A stretch of 64,000 bases of DNA from positions 1,077,001 to 1,141,000 of the forward strand of contig VCAZ01000113.1 of the NCBI GenBank assembly GCA_005784505.1, read 5' to 3'. The notes beneath the pieces are model-generated. The model was not told the DNA's origin, did no database searches, and was given only the letters and a program-made list of their open reading frames with translations. Numbering within the stretch: the stretch's first letter is position 1; each line of letters begins with the position of its first letter. Origin of the DNA: Bagarius yarrelli. Lineage: Eukaryota > Chordata > Actinopteri > Siluriformes > Sisoridae. A program made the translations under genes and the position numbers. Shown here piece after piece: positions 35,911 through 48,620 of this stretch.

Positions 35911-36686
35911 AGAGTTACTATAACAAGTGAAGTAAAATAAATACAACAAATTACCACATTATTGAACTCAAAGATTTAACCTCAGGAAATGTTTTTAGTA
36001 TTTTTATATTGTTCTGTTAACAGAACACAGAACGAATTATATAATTATACACATCATACTAAAAACTATAGATTACTGCATCAAAGTTTTGTAGCTGCTC
36101 CTAGTATATGTGGGTTATAGAAGAACATCCACAGTCATCTTGGACAGGTCATTAGGGTTTTATGCTATCTGATATAATACGAATACCCCTTTTAAATGGT
36201 GTGTAGATGCGCTTCATGTTTGTCAGAGAAAATATGTGGTAGCCTAGCTAGTTTGTGGGACTTGGCAAGACCAAGCTGTGAAAGAAAATGCATGATAGGA
36301 TCTTCTATAAAAAAGGTTTTGTTTTTATTTAAAAACCCTCCATTTTATATACACTTTAACCGTTGGGGCTATACAAACAAGTAATTTGACCCAAATTAGA
36401 AGCCTTAAAGTAGTTACAAGTTTATGGCTTGCAAGAAGAGTGAGTGGAGTGGAGGTGGCAAGAATTCACCTTGCACATTTTCCGGGCCCTATGTTTGCTC
36501 CCTGAAAAAAAATTGTGCCTTATTACCTTTTCACTGTAAATATTTTACTCTATATAGGTAAACAGTATTTAAGAAAATCCAGCATTTGCCATGTTCTGTC
36601 AGTGCTGTTTAACTGTATATGAATATATATGAATTCCATTGTTGTTTATGCAGTTGCATTGTGGGCCGTTAACATGAATTGTGCCC
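35911..36686. other. Gene-free AT-rich sequence
   Basis: Nothing recognised. Confidence 0.4.
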
Positions 36687-36903
36687 TGTAGGACGGTGGT
36701 GGGCTTTGTAAGACAATGTGCTCTGTAAGACAATGCTTAAGGCACCAAGTTGTTTATTGGAAGACCAGGAAAATCTGGATTTAAGCTCCATCACTCCAGC
36801 CACTGTTGGGTCCCCTAAACCTTCCTGCTCCAAGGGTGCTGTATCATAGCTGACCCTGTGCTCTGATCCTAATTTTCTAAGATGGCATATGCAAAGAAAC
36901 AAA
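36687..36903 (+). repeat. SINE-like element (family B), diverged
   Basis: Shares with 28118-28369 GTTGTTTATTGGAAGACCAG, CCACTGTTGGGTCCC, TGCTGTATCATAGCTGACCC and GCATATGCAAAGAAAC, in the same order. Confidence 0.65.
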
Positions 36904-37819
36904 TTTCTGTGCTGTAAAGTTTATGTGACAAAGACGTTTACATTTTTATAAAAAAACGCTCCAAAGTCTGTTAAATTACACCAGCCCGCTCCTGAATTAA
37001 ACTGGAGAACAGTGGACTTGGAAAAAATTGTATATGGTGCTTAATGCAGATTTAACTTTGTGAGCTTTCCTTTTTTTACCCATAATTTTAAGTAAGAGTT
37101 AGTATAGGCCACCCTTTTCTCCCCTGCTTTGCATTGCCACACTCACTCCCCTCCCCTCTCTCCTTGCCACCACCCACGACTTGACTTGAACTGAAAAGGG
37201 GGGATTTCATAACCCTTTAAAAGCTGGTCTATCATTAAGGTAAATTAGTGTTGCATACTGTAGTTCCACCTTCCAATGTCACGACATTGAGGACATGTAT
37301 GAATACTTAATCTGTGTAGCAGCGGAGGTTTTTTTTAGTAAATTTCTTGGGGTTAGGGTTAGGGTGATGACATCATGTAGGGACAATGGACCTATTTATA
37401 CCTATCACCTCGGGCAAGCAAACCTGCTAGTTGATCAGCATAAGGTCTTTAGAAATCTTAAGAAGAATCGATTTAAATCAGCTGCCTTCATGCATGTCAA
37501 AGGCACATCATGTACCGAGACTTTTCTGATGGATGCACACAGATCAATTGCATTAGCAAGGATGAAAGGATAAGCAAAGGCTAGTGTAAAGTTGTGTATA
37601 GAAGTGGCAAAACCTGGTAGTCACTGGTGTGGAAGGACTTGTAGTCCATGAAGGTCAATAGACCCTGTCATGTTTTATTCCATAACTATCTCTAATGTAT
37701 GCATAAACATCTTTATCAGAAAATTGTACAGCATGTATGATTCTGGTTTACTTATTACATTATAATGATTCCTAAATGTATGCATACCCGCCATGAGGAA
37801 TTGTCAGGACCCAGTTAAC
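36904..37819. other. Gene-free sequence
   Basis: A short GGGGTTAGGGTTAGGGTG (about 37348-37365) is telomere-like but only two to three units long. No gene recognised. Confidence 0.4.
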
Positions 37820-38600
37820 TGCCTGGTCGGTTCAGTGCTGGAGTTTTTACAAAAGAGGTTTTCTGCAGGTCTAACTCCCTCTACCCAAACGGTTTATGTG
37901 GCGGCTATATAGACTTTCCATGTCCTTTGGTGGGAAAATCAGTAGAGGGGGACCAGCTAGTGACTAGGTTTCTTCAAGGCACTAGGAGGCTGAGACCAGC
38001 TCGGCACCTGAGGGTGACGACATGGGACCTGGATTTGGTTCTAGGGTCGCTTATGGAGCTTATGAACCTTATGAAAACAGTGTTTCTGTTGGCCATCTCT
38101 TCTATTAAGAGAACCAGTGATCTCCATGCTCTATCAATGCTACTTTCATGCCTGGATTTTGCATAAGGTATGGTAAAAGCTTTGGTTGAGACCATCTCAT
38201 CTGCTTATGAGGCTTCGGCCTCCCAGTTCCATAAGGGCTCAGGGCGCATTCCACTAGAAAGATGGCGTACTCCCAGGCTCTGATCCTGGAGACGCCACTA
38301 ACAGACATATGTGAAGCTGCGGGCTGGTCTACCCTGAATGTATGTGGCCAAGTTTATGATTTGGGCTTAGCGTTAACTCTGGGTGCCAGAGTGCTCGAGT
38401 CACTGGTCCCCCACACATAACAGCGGGGCAGTGACTATGGCAGTGTGAGCATCTCGTTCCCAAAGTGTCGTGACACACCTTGAGTTATTAAAGGATACGT
38501 CTCTAGGTTATGTTTGTAATCATGGTTCACAAAGAGACACTGCATCACGTTGCCATACCCCCCTGCGTCTCTGACGTTATTCGCACTGTGGTGTCCATGA
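37820..38600 (+). pseudogene. DIRS-type tyrosine recombinase remnant
   Basis: Tyrosine recombinases of DIRS/Ngaro-group retrotransposons integrate the circular DNA copy. Visible in broken frames: VLEFLQKRFSAGLTPSTQTV (about 37841-37898), FLQGTRRLRPA then TWDLDLVLGSLMEL and FLLAISSIKRTSDLHALSML (about 37967-38150), then EAAGWST (about 38312-38333) as in the C-terminal part, and SLVPHT near its end. Multiple stops and missing sequence between the blocks mean it is non-functional. Downstream (about 38495-38580) the sequence takes on the terminal-repeat character also seen at 20604-20775. Family placement comes from remembered layout and is not certain. Confidence 0.62.
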
Positions 38601-39454
38601 TGCTAACTTTTAAAGCTAGTCACCGGAAGTCAGACCGGAAGTGGTGCTAGTATACCAGTGAGAGCTCCCTGGTGTTTTGGAGTCTAAATCATTACACCAA
38701 AGAAGGCAGATTTTGCACTGCAAAATATTGGATTTTCGTTTGTATGTTATTTGCACTTTATATCATTAGGCCATTAAAAAAAATACATAAAATGATCTCC
38801 TGGGCCGGATATAATTGTATTATTTCGGATGTGGCGTGCAGGCCTTGAGTTTGATACATATGCAGTATACCATACGAAAATAGGCTTCAAGAAGTACCCT
38901 GTTTTTTTTAAATATTCAATTTCTACATTCTCTTCTTTATTGTTCTGTTCAAACAAAGACACAATATTAAAACAAAGATAAAGCTTTTCTGCTTATCTAC
39001 TATTAAACATAAATCTCAAAGAGACACCACAGCAGAAAAACACATATCAGTATTAAAAATCTCTATAATAAGCTTGCAAATCATTTTTAGTTCAGCTTTG
39101 ACACATAACTTGATGTTCTAATGTTTGATAGAGGGATTCAGAGCAATTCTCCTGTCAGTTCAGTTTACAGGAGACACATTTTCATATGCAGTACTGTAAC
39201 TTATGTGTTGTGTAAATTGGATCTAGACATAGAAAAAGTAACACAATGTTTTCTATTGGAGATATCTGACATATAATCTAAATATATATTTAAATTTTCT
39301 TTAAAGAATATGTTAAAATTCATTCACATAGGATAACCTCCAGACTATACACACAGCTTCTTTCTGACCTGACGGTGATGAAGCAGCGTAGCCTAGCAAC
39401 TATGGGGAGTTGGAGGTGGGGAAGGGGTCTTTGGGGGAATAGAATCTTTTTTCA
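38601..39454. other. Gene-free AT-rich sequence
   Basis: Nothing recognised. Confidence 0.4.
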
Positions 39455-40745
39455 CAGTGCCTTGAAAAAGTATTCATACCCCTTGCAAACTTAAATGTAT
39501 TTTAACCACAAACGTAAATGTATTTTATAAAAATTGTAATGTAATAGACCAGCAAAAAGTAGCACATAATTGTAAGGTGGAACAAAAATGATATACGTTT
39601 TTTTGTTTTTATTTTAAATCTGAAAAGTGAGGCATGTATTTGTATTTAGTTCCCCTGTACTTTGATGCCCCTAAATAAAAACCAGTGCAATCAATTGCCC
39701 ACAGATGTCAGCTAATTATTAATAGAGTCCACCTGTGTGTAATTTAGTCTAAGTATGAATACACCTGTTCTGTGAAGGCCTCAGTGGTTTGTTAAAGAAC
39801 ACTATTGAACAAACAGCATCATATAGAAGGAACAGGTCAGGGATAAAGTTGTGAAGAGGTTTAAAGCAGGATAAGGTTATAAATTATATCTCAGGCTTGA
39901 ATCATCTCAAGAAGCACTGTTCAATCTACCATCCAAAAATGGAAGAAGTATGCCATAACTGCAAACCTACCGAGACATGGCCGTCTGCCTAAACTGACAG
40001 ACCGAGCAAGGAGAGCACTGGTCAAAGAAGCAGCCAAGAGGCCCATGGTCACTCTGGAGGAGCTGCAAAAATCCATAGCTCAGGTGGGAAATCCTGTCCA
40101 CAGGACAACCATTAGTCGTGTACTCCACAAATCTGTCCTTTATGGGAAAGTGGCATAAGAAGTCCTGTTTGCAGTTATGTGTGGTGGAAACGTAAAACTG
40201 CTCATCACCTTGAACAAACCATCCTAATTGTAAAACATGGTGGTGGTAGCATCATGCTGTGGGGATGCTTTTCAGGGAAGTTGGTCAGAGTTGATGGGAA
40301 GATGGTTGGAGCTTAAAACATGGCAATCTTTGAACCTTTCAGCAAGACAAGGACAAGGACTGGGCTGTTCATGTGTTAGAATGGCCCAGTCAAAGTCCAG
40401 ACCTAAATCCCATTGAGCATCTGTGGCAAGACTTGAAAATTGCTGTTCACAGATGCTCCCTATCTAATCTGGCTGAGCTTGAGCTGTTTTGCAAAGAGGA
40501 ATAGGCAAAAATTGCAGTCTCTAGATGTGCAAAGCTGGTAGAGACATACCCCAAAAGGCTGTAATTGCAGCAAAAGGTGGCTCTACAAGGTATTGACGCA
40601 GATGGGCTGAATACAAATGCACACCAGACTTTTCAGATTTTTTCATTACTTAAAATTTTGTAAACCTTGTATCATCTTTGTTCCACTTCACAATTATGTG
40701 CTACTTTCTGTTGGTCTATTACATAAAATCTAATACATTACCCCT
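39455..40745 (+). mobile_element. Decayed Tc1-like transposon (second family)
   Basis: The left end CAGTGCCTTGAAAAAGTATT matches the right end of the reversed element at 58600-59741. Transposase relics on the plus strand: AACCTACCGAGACATGGCCG (HTH region) and LEWPSQSPDLNPIEHLWQDL at about 40377-40436, which includes the third catalytic residue. Stops and a gap after 40160 remove the central catalytic part. The right terminal repeat is missing or unrecognisable. Confidence 0.85.
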
Positions 40746-41329
40746 TTTAAGTCATGATATTTAAACAGCCCCTAAGGGATTTAGCCTATCCAAGTCAAAG
40801 CATATAGCGAAACAGCCAGATCCGAGGGACTTTAATGAGTTCATGGATTTGACAGATTTGAAGATTTGTTGGGTGTCGTCTAGTAGAAGGATCCTGAAAA
40901 CCAGGAAAACCAGGCAGAATTTCTACTGACTCAAGCGACTCAAAGGACTCAAGTGATTCAGAAGGATTTAAATCTATAAATGTATTTGGATTTCTTATCT
41001 CTACACACACATAGTCCTGTAAGAAGCTATATATTGGTTGTGTGTAGCAGCCTAATTAAGCGAAAAAGGCATTAATAAATCTCTGGAGAGTATTTTCTCG
41101 AGTTAATAGTATTTATGTATGTATGTATGCGTGTGTCAGTACTGTTTAAATAGGCTGTCATCCATAACCACTTTTAGCGTACCATATGTACAGATACAAG
41201 AACATAGTAGTAGTCATATGACTGATGGTAATCCAAGCACATACTTGTTAAACTGAGAACAGAACTGAGCCTAGCACACTATAACAAATAGGTGCCATTG
41301 ATCCACTTGCACTTCAATATACGACCCGC
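40746..41329. other. Gene-free sequence
   Basis: A short GTAT run near 41115-41130. Nothing else recognised. Confidence 0.4.
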
Positions 41330-41450
41330 GGTGGGTGCCGTGGTGGAGTGGGTTAAGGTAGCTCGGGTCCTCTCCTGTCTCACCTCCCTTCTCTCTCTCT
41401 CTCATTTCATCTCTGTTCTATAAATAAAGGCAAAAATGCCCAAAAATATA
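41330..41450 (+). repeat. Short SINE-like element (third type)
   Basis: GGTGCCGTGGTGGAGTGGGTTA resembles a tRNA A-box head; CTCTCTCATTTCATCTCTGTT and AAATAAAGGCAAAAATGCCC form the 3' end, as in fish SINEs ending in AAAGGCAAAAATGCC. No intact B-box. Confidence 0.5.
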
Positions 41451-41584
41451 TTAAAAAACATTATACTATTATTATTATTAATATTATGCCATCAAAATAA
41501 TTATTATTGCAATAATGATAGCAATAGTTGAATAATGGCATCTTGATCATAAAAATCATTTGTATATGTAAGTTTCTGCTTGGA

Positions 41585-42150
41585 TTCTGTAACAAGTCCA
41601 CTGAGGTGAGTGATAGATTTTGGAACCCGAAGGTGCAGTTTATTTACACACGTGAACACTTGGCAAAACAACAACCATAAACTAAAGTAGACTTAAATAT
41701 CTTAGCATAGCTGAGGTTATCTTAGCTTAGCTTAGCTTAGTTTAGCTTAGCTTATTTTAGCTTAGTTTAGCTTAGCTTAGCTTATCTTAGCTTGACTTGA
41801 CTTGTCTTGACTTGAACACTTAACAAAACAGCAAACATGATGAACTTGACCTGAAAAGATTTTACCTAGCTTGACAGACAACAACAGTACAGGGGCAAAC
41901 CGAAGTTCAGGGGCAAACCGAAAACCGAAAATACAATGGGAAAAACAAGGGCAAACTAATAGGCACATGGACAAGTGGGTTACGTGAGAGAAACACATGG
42001 GAAACAAGGATCACATGACAGGGACAAAACAGGAAATAAACAAAGGCTTGAACAATGAACAAGAACTCGAAACATCTGTATATAATAAAATATTTACAGT
42101 GGAGCATTAATAAGGCACTAATTTTTTCCATGGAGTGAACATAGAGCAAG
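41585..42150 (-). repeat. Family R repeat copy with AGCTT array
   Basis: On the minus strand it carries the same TTCCTGTTTTGTCCCTGTCA and CATGTGATCC segments as 33875-34310, then an (AGCTA)n-type array, then TAAATAAACTGCACCTTCGG and GGACTTGTTACAG at its 3' end, extending the 22180-22203 end motif. Confidence 0.6.
41701..41808. repeat. Degenerate (CTTAG)n tandem array
   Basis: About 20 units of CTTAG/CTTGA, inside the family R copy. Confidence 0.85.
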
Positions 42151-45100
42151 AAGAAAGTGAGGAGAGAGTATGGAATGAGCGGGAAAATGAAAATCCGGAG
42201 CGGAGCTGGAATGGAGCGAATTTAAAATACATGGAGCGGAAATTTTTGCTCAAATACCCTAGGTCCATTATATATTTTTGTATTTAAATCACCTTGACAA
42301 ATAAACTTAAAGTCAAGAAAAAGAATCAGTTCAATCAAAGAATATAAGGAAAATTCTTGGCTCGGTGTTACTGTATACAGCACATGTTCTCCTCATGCCA
42401 CAAGTTTTTTTTTGTTCAGTTCCCCAAAGCTTGCCAGTAGGTATATTGGTTACTTTAAAATCGCCCCAGGGTGTAAATGTGTGTGCACACTGTCTAATCC
42501 AGGGTGTTCATTCCTTACACCCAATGTTCCCCGGATTGCTTGTGACAGAAAAATACTGTATTATAAATCTGATTTATTAAATGCTGATGCAAAGACCTGG
42601 ACCATGTTAACCTTATTAATTTTACCTTTTTAAAAGTTAAGGAATTGATTTTCTTTACCTTCTTTTAAAATTTAAAAATGTAAAGTGAAATAAATGAGGG
42701 AAAGCTTTTTTTTTTGCTTAAGCTACTTCTTTTGATTCTGCTCCCAAAATCCCATCACATACTCACACATACATATATTCCACACCAACAGAGCTGGCAG
42801 CTATGTGTTTTATTGCAGGCATCAGAGACCTCTGTTGTACCTGCAATAACCTGCCTGGGTGAAAGAAGTTCTTTTGTAGGGTTTTATCAGTTGAAGCGCA
42901 GTCAAAAATGTGGCTTTTTTGTGACCCCGTATTCCTTATCTTGAACATCCGATATTTAAAAAAAAATGTATATTAGAAAATATAGTTCTTGTATCGCACA
43001 ATGGGTTCTGCTTAAAACCTCCTCTGAAAAGAAGAAGAATTTCACTGTGGAGTTTTATACAGGAACGTTGTGTTTTGCCCTAACAGGGAATTTTCATTTT
43101 ATGAATTATAGATTAAACCTACAGCAAAAATCTGGGTCAAAATTCCAAGATGAGAAAAAACACAATTTCTTATATATATATGTGTGTGTGTAAAAAACAC
43201 AGTTAAATTAATTTGAAACGTTTATAAAAGTTCTGTGGCAAAACACTTTTTATCAAAAAGATCTATAAGTGACATGGATTATGGATAATTTGATGTATAG
43301 TGTGGGGGGACTACAGTCCATGACGACATGCTTGATCCTATAGTACACGGCCACAAATACATGGCTGATAAGCGACACACTCCACTCGTTCAATAATTCA
43401 ACGGCAGTGATGAAGACTGGCCTAAGGGTCTGACTGCATTTAACAAATTCCTTCAGTCTCATGAAGTATTTTAGGGCTCAATTAACAAAAAGGCTAAGGA
43501 AAATGTGTTTAATTAATATGGGTTAGGGGGGAAAATGGAGCGCCATGTTATATCTTCCTAAACGATTACTGACCTGCTATATACTTTCAGTTAACCCTAT
43601 TAACTGCCAGGATTGTTCTCTCGTTCTCTGGCCTGGTCTGGAAAGGGGAATACTTACCATAAGGTTTTATATTCCACGTTGATTGGGCAACATTTCGAGG
43701 GAATCCACAATATTGTGATGTTTTTCCTGCTAATGTTTCAGGTGGATTGTCACATATAGACCATTGAACCATAAATAAATACATAATTACCTTATATTTA
43801 ATTCGTTTGAACCAGTGTTTTGCAGATGCTGCTTGCCACATTATTGTGGGTGTGTGAGTTCTATGTAGCTGTCATCTACGCATTTGAGGTTGGGTTTTTT
43901 TGTGTGTTTTTGTGTGTATGCATGTTTAGTTTTTTTCATTGCGTTAATAATCTGTGGCAGCGTTCCTGTCACTAGGGAGGATGTGGTTGCCAGGGTAACA
44001 ATAGAGATTTTTAGAGAACGAGGCATTGACATTTACATATACATGAAGGCAACATAGAAAGGTGCTGTATGCAGGTGTAATAAACATGACAAAGTTCATC
44101 GTTTTAATTACTATCATACCACAATAATATTTATCATGGGTTCTGCTGTCTACATTTCTTATATATAGTAAATATTGTTATTAACTGGAAAATATCAATA
44201 CAGTAAACTATTGCTATATGAAATACTCTAAACAATTGTGCTTTGTGGCAAAAATTTGTAGGAGAACCATAAATACAGTAAATCCCTAGATTAATTGTCT
44301 TCAAATTTTGTCCATATATTTGGCAGTATAGTTAATAATCCTTAATAATGTTACATTACTAGTAAAATTATTTACATGATTTTATATATAAATTATTTAA
44401 ATTATATTTATTAAAGTTTGAGTAAAGTTTGGGCTCCAACTAAAAATTAAATATATAAGTAATATTTTGAAGAGAGAAATTGAGTACATTTAGAAAAATT
44501 CTGTGGCACCAGTTGATGTGTAGATAGCCCAATCAAAAATAAAAAACTGTTTGGTTTTGCGTTGTGATTGGTCAGGGCTTTCTACACCCCTTCTTCAAAC
44601 TTCTCAACACAGAGCCCACCTCAGACTGCTTTTATCCAATTACAAATCGTACAAAAGAAAATAAAAACGGATTCATATACCGCAGACTTTACCAAATTTT
44701 GAATAGTGGGCAAGACAGGTGTTTGGGTGAGCTCAGACCACCCCCACCCATGCCTAACACCGGCCCTAATTAGAATTATTAAAAACATAATTTTATCATG
44801 TAGCGAATGCTAACATAGAGCACAAAACAAATCATCTGTCAGATAAAGATCCCAGAATTCAGTAGAATTTTTTAGTCTAACAACATAAAGGAATTCAAAG
44901 GCAAAGAAGAATTTAACTGGATTATTGGACAACTGGATTATTGCATAATAAAAGTAGACTACAGGTTCTGCTTATTATCTGTTTAAGTGGCCACAACGAG
45001 GATGGCAGCACCTGGTTACACCATCAGAGCATTTTAACACTTGGGCCATGATTTAACACTAAAAGTGCTAAAAGTGCATTAGCTAGTTTGAAAAAAAACC

Positions 45101-45769
45101 ATGATTTCTTTCTGAATCTTTACGGCTCCCAGATGTCAGTTTTATCTGGGCGCATTAACAAGAACAAAGCACCAAATAATCCATGGTGCAAAAATGTGAG
45201 TAGCTGAAATCGTCTTTCAAACCAAAATTCTTGCAAAATCTATAATGAATAAAAAACAATCTGGCCCAGTTTCTTCTTCAATTCGATCACAAAACTCTTT
45301 TCAAACTAACAAAAAACTGAAACTGACTACATTCAGTTTTTTAGTGCAATTTTATCTCAAAAAACATCAGTGGTGTTGTGCTGTGGGAAATTGAGGTTAT
45401 GGGATAAATAATAGAGACCAGGCTGCATTTTTCTCTTTTTTTGAAGCACTTGAATTGAAATTGAAATTACAAAATGCAGCTTTCTGTAAGGGGGGGGGAG
45501 AAGAGAGAGAGAGAGAGAATCAGAATTAGAGACAATTTTATTTTAAACACTTTTTTTGTTGTTTTTGTCTGTTGTTGTTCCAGCTGTGGACAACCAGCAA
45601 AAGAAAAGAATGACACTGGAGAATCTATTGTTTTGTACACAATACCAGTCAATACAAGCAGATATGAGTGTAGTGATTTCTGTGCTCAGAAAAAATTAAA
45701 AGCTCTTTCACTTTAAGTGGATGACCAATTAGACAAAGTGTTTACAAGCTGCCAGAAGAGCTTTACTGC
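42151..45769. other. Gene-free sequence with an X-box
   Basis: No exon with splice sites was found on either strand in 3.6 kb. The best site is GTTGCCAGGGTAAC at 43986-43999, listed separately. A G9 run plus GA microsatellite lies at 45490-45518. Confidence 0.4.
43986..43999 (+). promoter_or_regulatory. X-box-like (RFX) site
   Basis: GTTGCCAGGGTAAC has both half-sites in full (GTTGCC and GGTAAC) with one central difference. The best X-box in the window. Confidence 0.4.
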
Positions 45770-46074
45770 AACTTAGAATGTACAAGGTCCTGAAACCGTT
45801 CTATAGTGATGACTATCAAGAAATAATAAATCTCAGTAGAAGAACTGGAATGTTCTCCACAGACCCGACCCCAACTGCACTGAACACCAACTGCATCCCA
45901 GACCTCATCATAATAATTAGTGTCTGATCTCACTGGCACTAATGCAGCTAAATAAAAATCTAATCTAGTGGAAAGTTGACTTTAGGAGTGAGTGTATGAT
46001 TAAATCTAGAATAGAATGTCAAAAACCACATATGAATATGATGGTCAAGTGTCCTAATACTTTTGTCCATATAG
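45770..46074 (+). repeat. Tc1-like transposon fragment with one end
   Basis: Ends in GTCCTAATACTTTTGTCCAT followed by ATAG, a common fish Tc1-like terminal motif. Internal GAACACCAACTGCATCCCAG and TTAGTGTCTGATCTCACT (also at about 28919) come from the transposase C-terminal region. 5' part missing. Confidence 0.65.
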
Positions 46075-47818
46075 GTAATGATTTGGTGGGGTGAAGTCTT
46101 CCTGGAAGAGTAATTTTGGACCCTAAGGAAGAAAGAAAGAAAGTCTGCCAGCTGCCCAGGACAGACAGACACACACACACAAACACACACACTCTGCCAC
46201 AGTCACCATCAGTGTTGGCACAAACACCTGTTTCCAATTACATCCATTAATTGACACTGCAGTTAGGGGGTTTTTACCCAGTCTTTGTTAAAACAATGCT
46301 AATCGCCCAATTCTTTCTCTCATCTTAGAAAAAAAGGAATGTTTGTTAATCTCATTCAACTCTTGATTATCTGACTTTCAACCAAGTGTTAAACCAAAAG
46401 AGTGCAAAAGAGTCTGGTTCTTCTTATCACTGAGACGCAGTTTGGATCAATGCCAAAAGTCGATTTACTGCTAATGGTAAGTGTCTTTAGATGATTATGC
46501 TTATTCATAAGAGGCAAAAATGTAACTGTGATTATTTTGCCCAGTTAAATATTATCCTGAGCTACCAGGCTACAGCAAGCAAAAAGATTTAGGCTTAAAA
46601 TCTTAAAAGAATAATTAATGTCGAAGGAGCACAAGCCTTGACGCCATTGCTATCCACTCAAACATTGGCATTAAAATAATCTCTGGTTAATTAATTTATC
46701 ATGTATTATAGAGTTGCTGAAATGTCTGTGCAGTGTAATTAATTGAATTTTTTCAAGATAATTTAAAAACGGAATAGCGATACAAAAGGATTATAAGGAA
46801 CGTGCACCTAGCTACAGTAACAAGACATCTTTAAGCAGGCTGGCATGTTCTCATTATTTATTAATGCAAATTGTGGTCACATCAGTGACATTTGGTGAGT
46901 TTTCCACATGTGCATGTATCTTGTTTATAAGTCAATAGACAACAAAATGTACCCGAAAAGATGAAATGTGATTGCCAAGGAAATTACGTCATTACAAAGC
47001 TATCTAGTTTTATGACCCAATTAATGACAGAAAAGTAAAGAGGAATCCACCACTGCTGTGGATCTAACAAATTTTCTTTGCAGTTTGGACATCTGCAGAG
47101 GGCAGATATACTTATAATATCCGCTGAAATTTTCCAAATGCTAAACCATGAATGTAGCCCTTTTTTTTTTCAAAAAAATATTTTATTGCATGTTTGACCT
47201 TATCAGAGTCTTTACTGCCATTTTAAATCACAGGTGTTGCTGTTTTCATGACATATTTTATTAATACCGGCAAATCAGTCACTTTCAGGCCCAAATTCTA
47301 CCTCATGATCCCAAAGGTCTAAAAGCAGATGTCACTTCAGCGGCTGTTCAAAGTAAAAGCTGAAACAAGTTTAGTCTCAGAGGAACCAAGCACATAAATA
47401 GGAAAATTGAATTTTAATATAAACATATTTAGGGTTGGGATAAATAATAAAAAAACATTTTGGTTAAACCCATATCAATTAGTAAAGTCAGGAATCCTCC
47501 ATAACAGTATGTCTGCCTTAACAGTACTTGTATTCTGGCATCTTTGACCCCATATGTTTCCCCCGACTGTTTACAAGACAGAACAGTACAGGCGAAGCCC
47601 CTTATTACTGAACAAAGATCCCACTTCCCTTTTTTGTTTTGCTCACATAACGATGTTCCAAACTTCCATGAACAATTTCTTTAACATCTCCACAAGAAAA
47701 GACCGTCTAAAAAGTATGAAACGTTCACAATTGTTCTTTCCCTTCCCTAATAGTATTTTGCTAATATTTATAAAGTATTATTACTTACATTACTACACAT
47801 TTGGCCCCCACCAACGAC
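46075..47818. other. Gene-free sequence
   Basis: Short GAAA and CA runs (46130-46190). No gene recognised. Confidence 0.4.
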
Positions 47819-47965
47819 TACATTTATCTCTTTCATACAACTGAGCAATTGGGGGTTAAGGGCCTTGCTCAAGGGGCCCACAGTAGTGGCTTGGTAGTTA
47901 AGGAAATCGACCCCTGGCTTAACTGGTAGTTAATTCCCAACACCGTAACCACTAGGCCACCACTT
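47819..47965 (-). repeat. tRNA-derived SINE fragment (family A)
   Basis: The reverse complement has GGTGGCCTAGTGGTTACGG (A-box region) and TGAGCAAGGCCCTTAACCCC followed by CAATTGCTCAGTTGTATG. The middle is rearranged around the B-box. Confidence 0.75.
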
Positions 47966-48424
47966 ACATATGACGTTTGTATGTTTTATAAATGACCCCT
48001 GCCACACCATTAGCGTGGACACTTTTTCTGAATGCGACAACTTGTGAACTGTCGAAGTTGAACTAAACCAAGAAACACCAAACACAATGAGGGAACAATC
48101 AACCAAGGACAGACCAGGGGAGACTCACATGAACAATACAAAGACAAAACATAACAAACCTTGGAGGCGCAAGGGGGCTACAACCTAACAATTCTCTCTG
48201 TTGCCCCAGTGGCCGGGGCTGGCCCCGCATTGATGGTTCATTATTTTAGTTCAAGGTTATTTAGCTAGAACACTGCAAACCTGATATTGGTGAGATCAGT
48301 GCACTAAAATTGGTTAGGAGTCCTGGGATGGGTGGGCACACCAATAATTATGCTTCATGATCTAATGCAAGTGCTAACGGCCTATTCTTTGTATTTATAG
48401 TGAACGTGTATACTATTTACGTGG
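47966..48424. other. Gene-free sequence
   Basis: The segment 48050-48190 may be a reversed family R piece (AACAATCAACCAAGGACAGA) but is too weak to call. Confidence 0.3.
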
Positions 48425-48620
48425 GCCTGGTTTCTAGTGGCTACCACACAACTCAAGCTTAATGAATTTCATGTATATATTTGTCAGGACCAGGGTTCAA
48501 TTCCCACACCACTAAGTTGCCATGGTGGACCCCTGACAAAGCCCTTAACCCCAATTGCTTTGTGTTTTTCTCTGGAAAAGGCGTCTGCCAAATGCTCGTG
48601 TAATTGTAATGTCAATGTCT
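48425..48620 (+). repeat. tRNA-derived SINE (family A), diverged
   Basis: B-box GGTTCAATTCCC, GACCCCTGACAAAGCCCTTA and GGCGTCTGCCAAATGCTCGT are present in order. Confidence 0.75.

Noticed and set aside
37348..37365. Telomere repeat
   Set aside because: Only two to three TTAGGG-like units.
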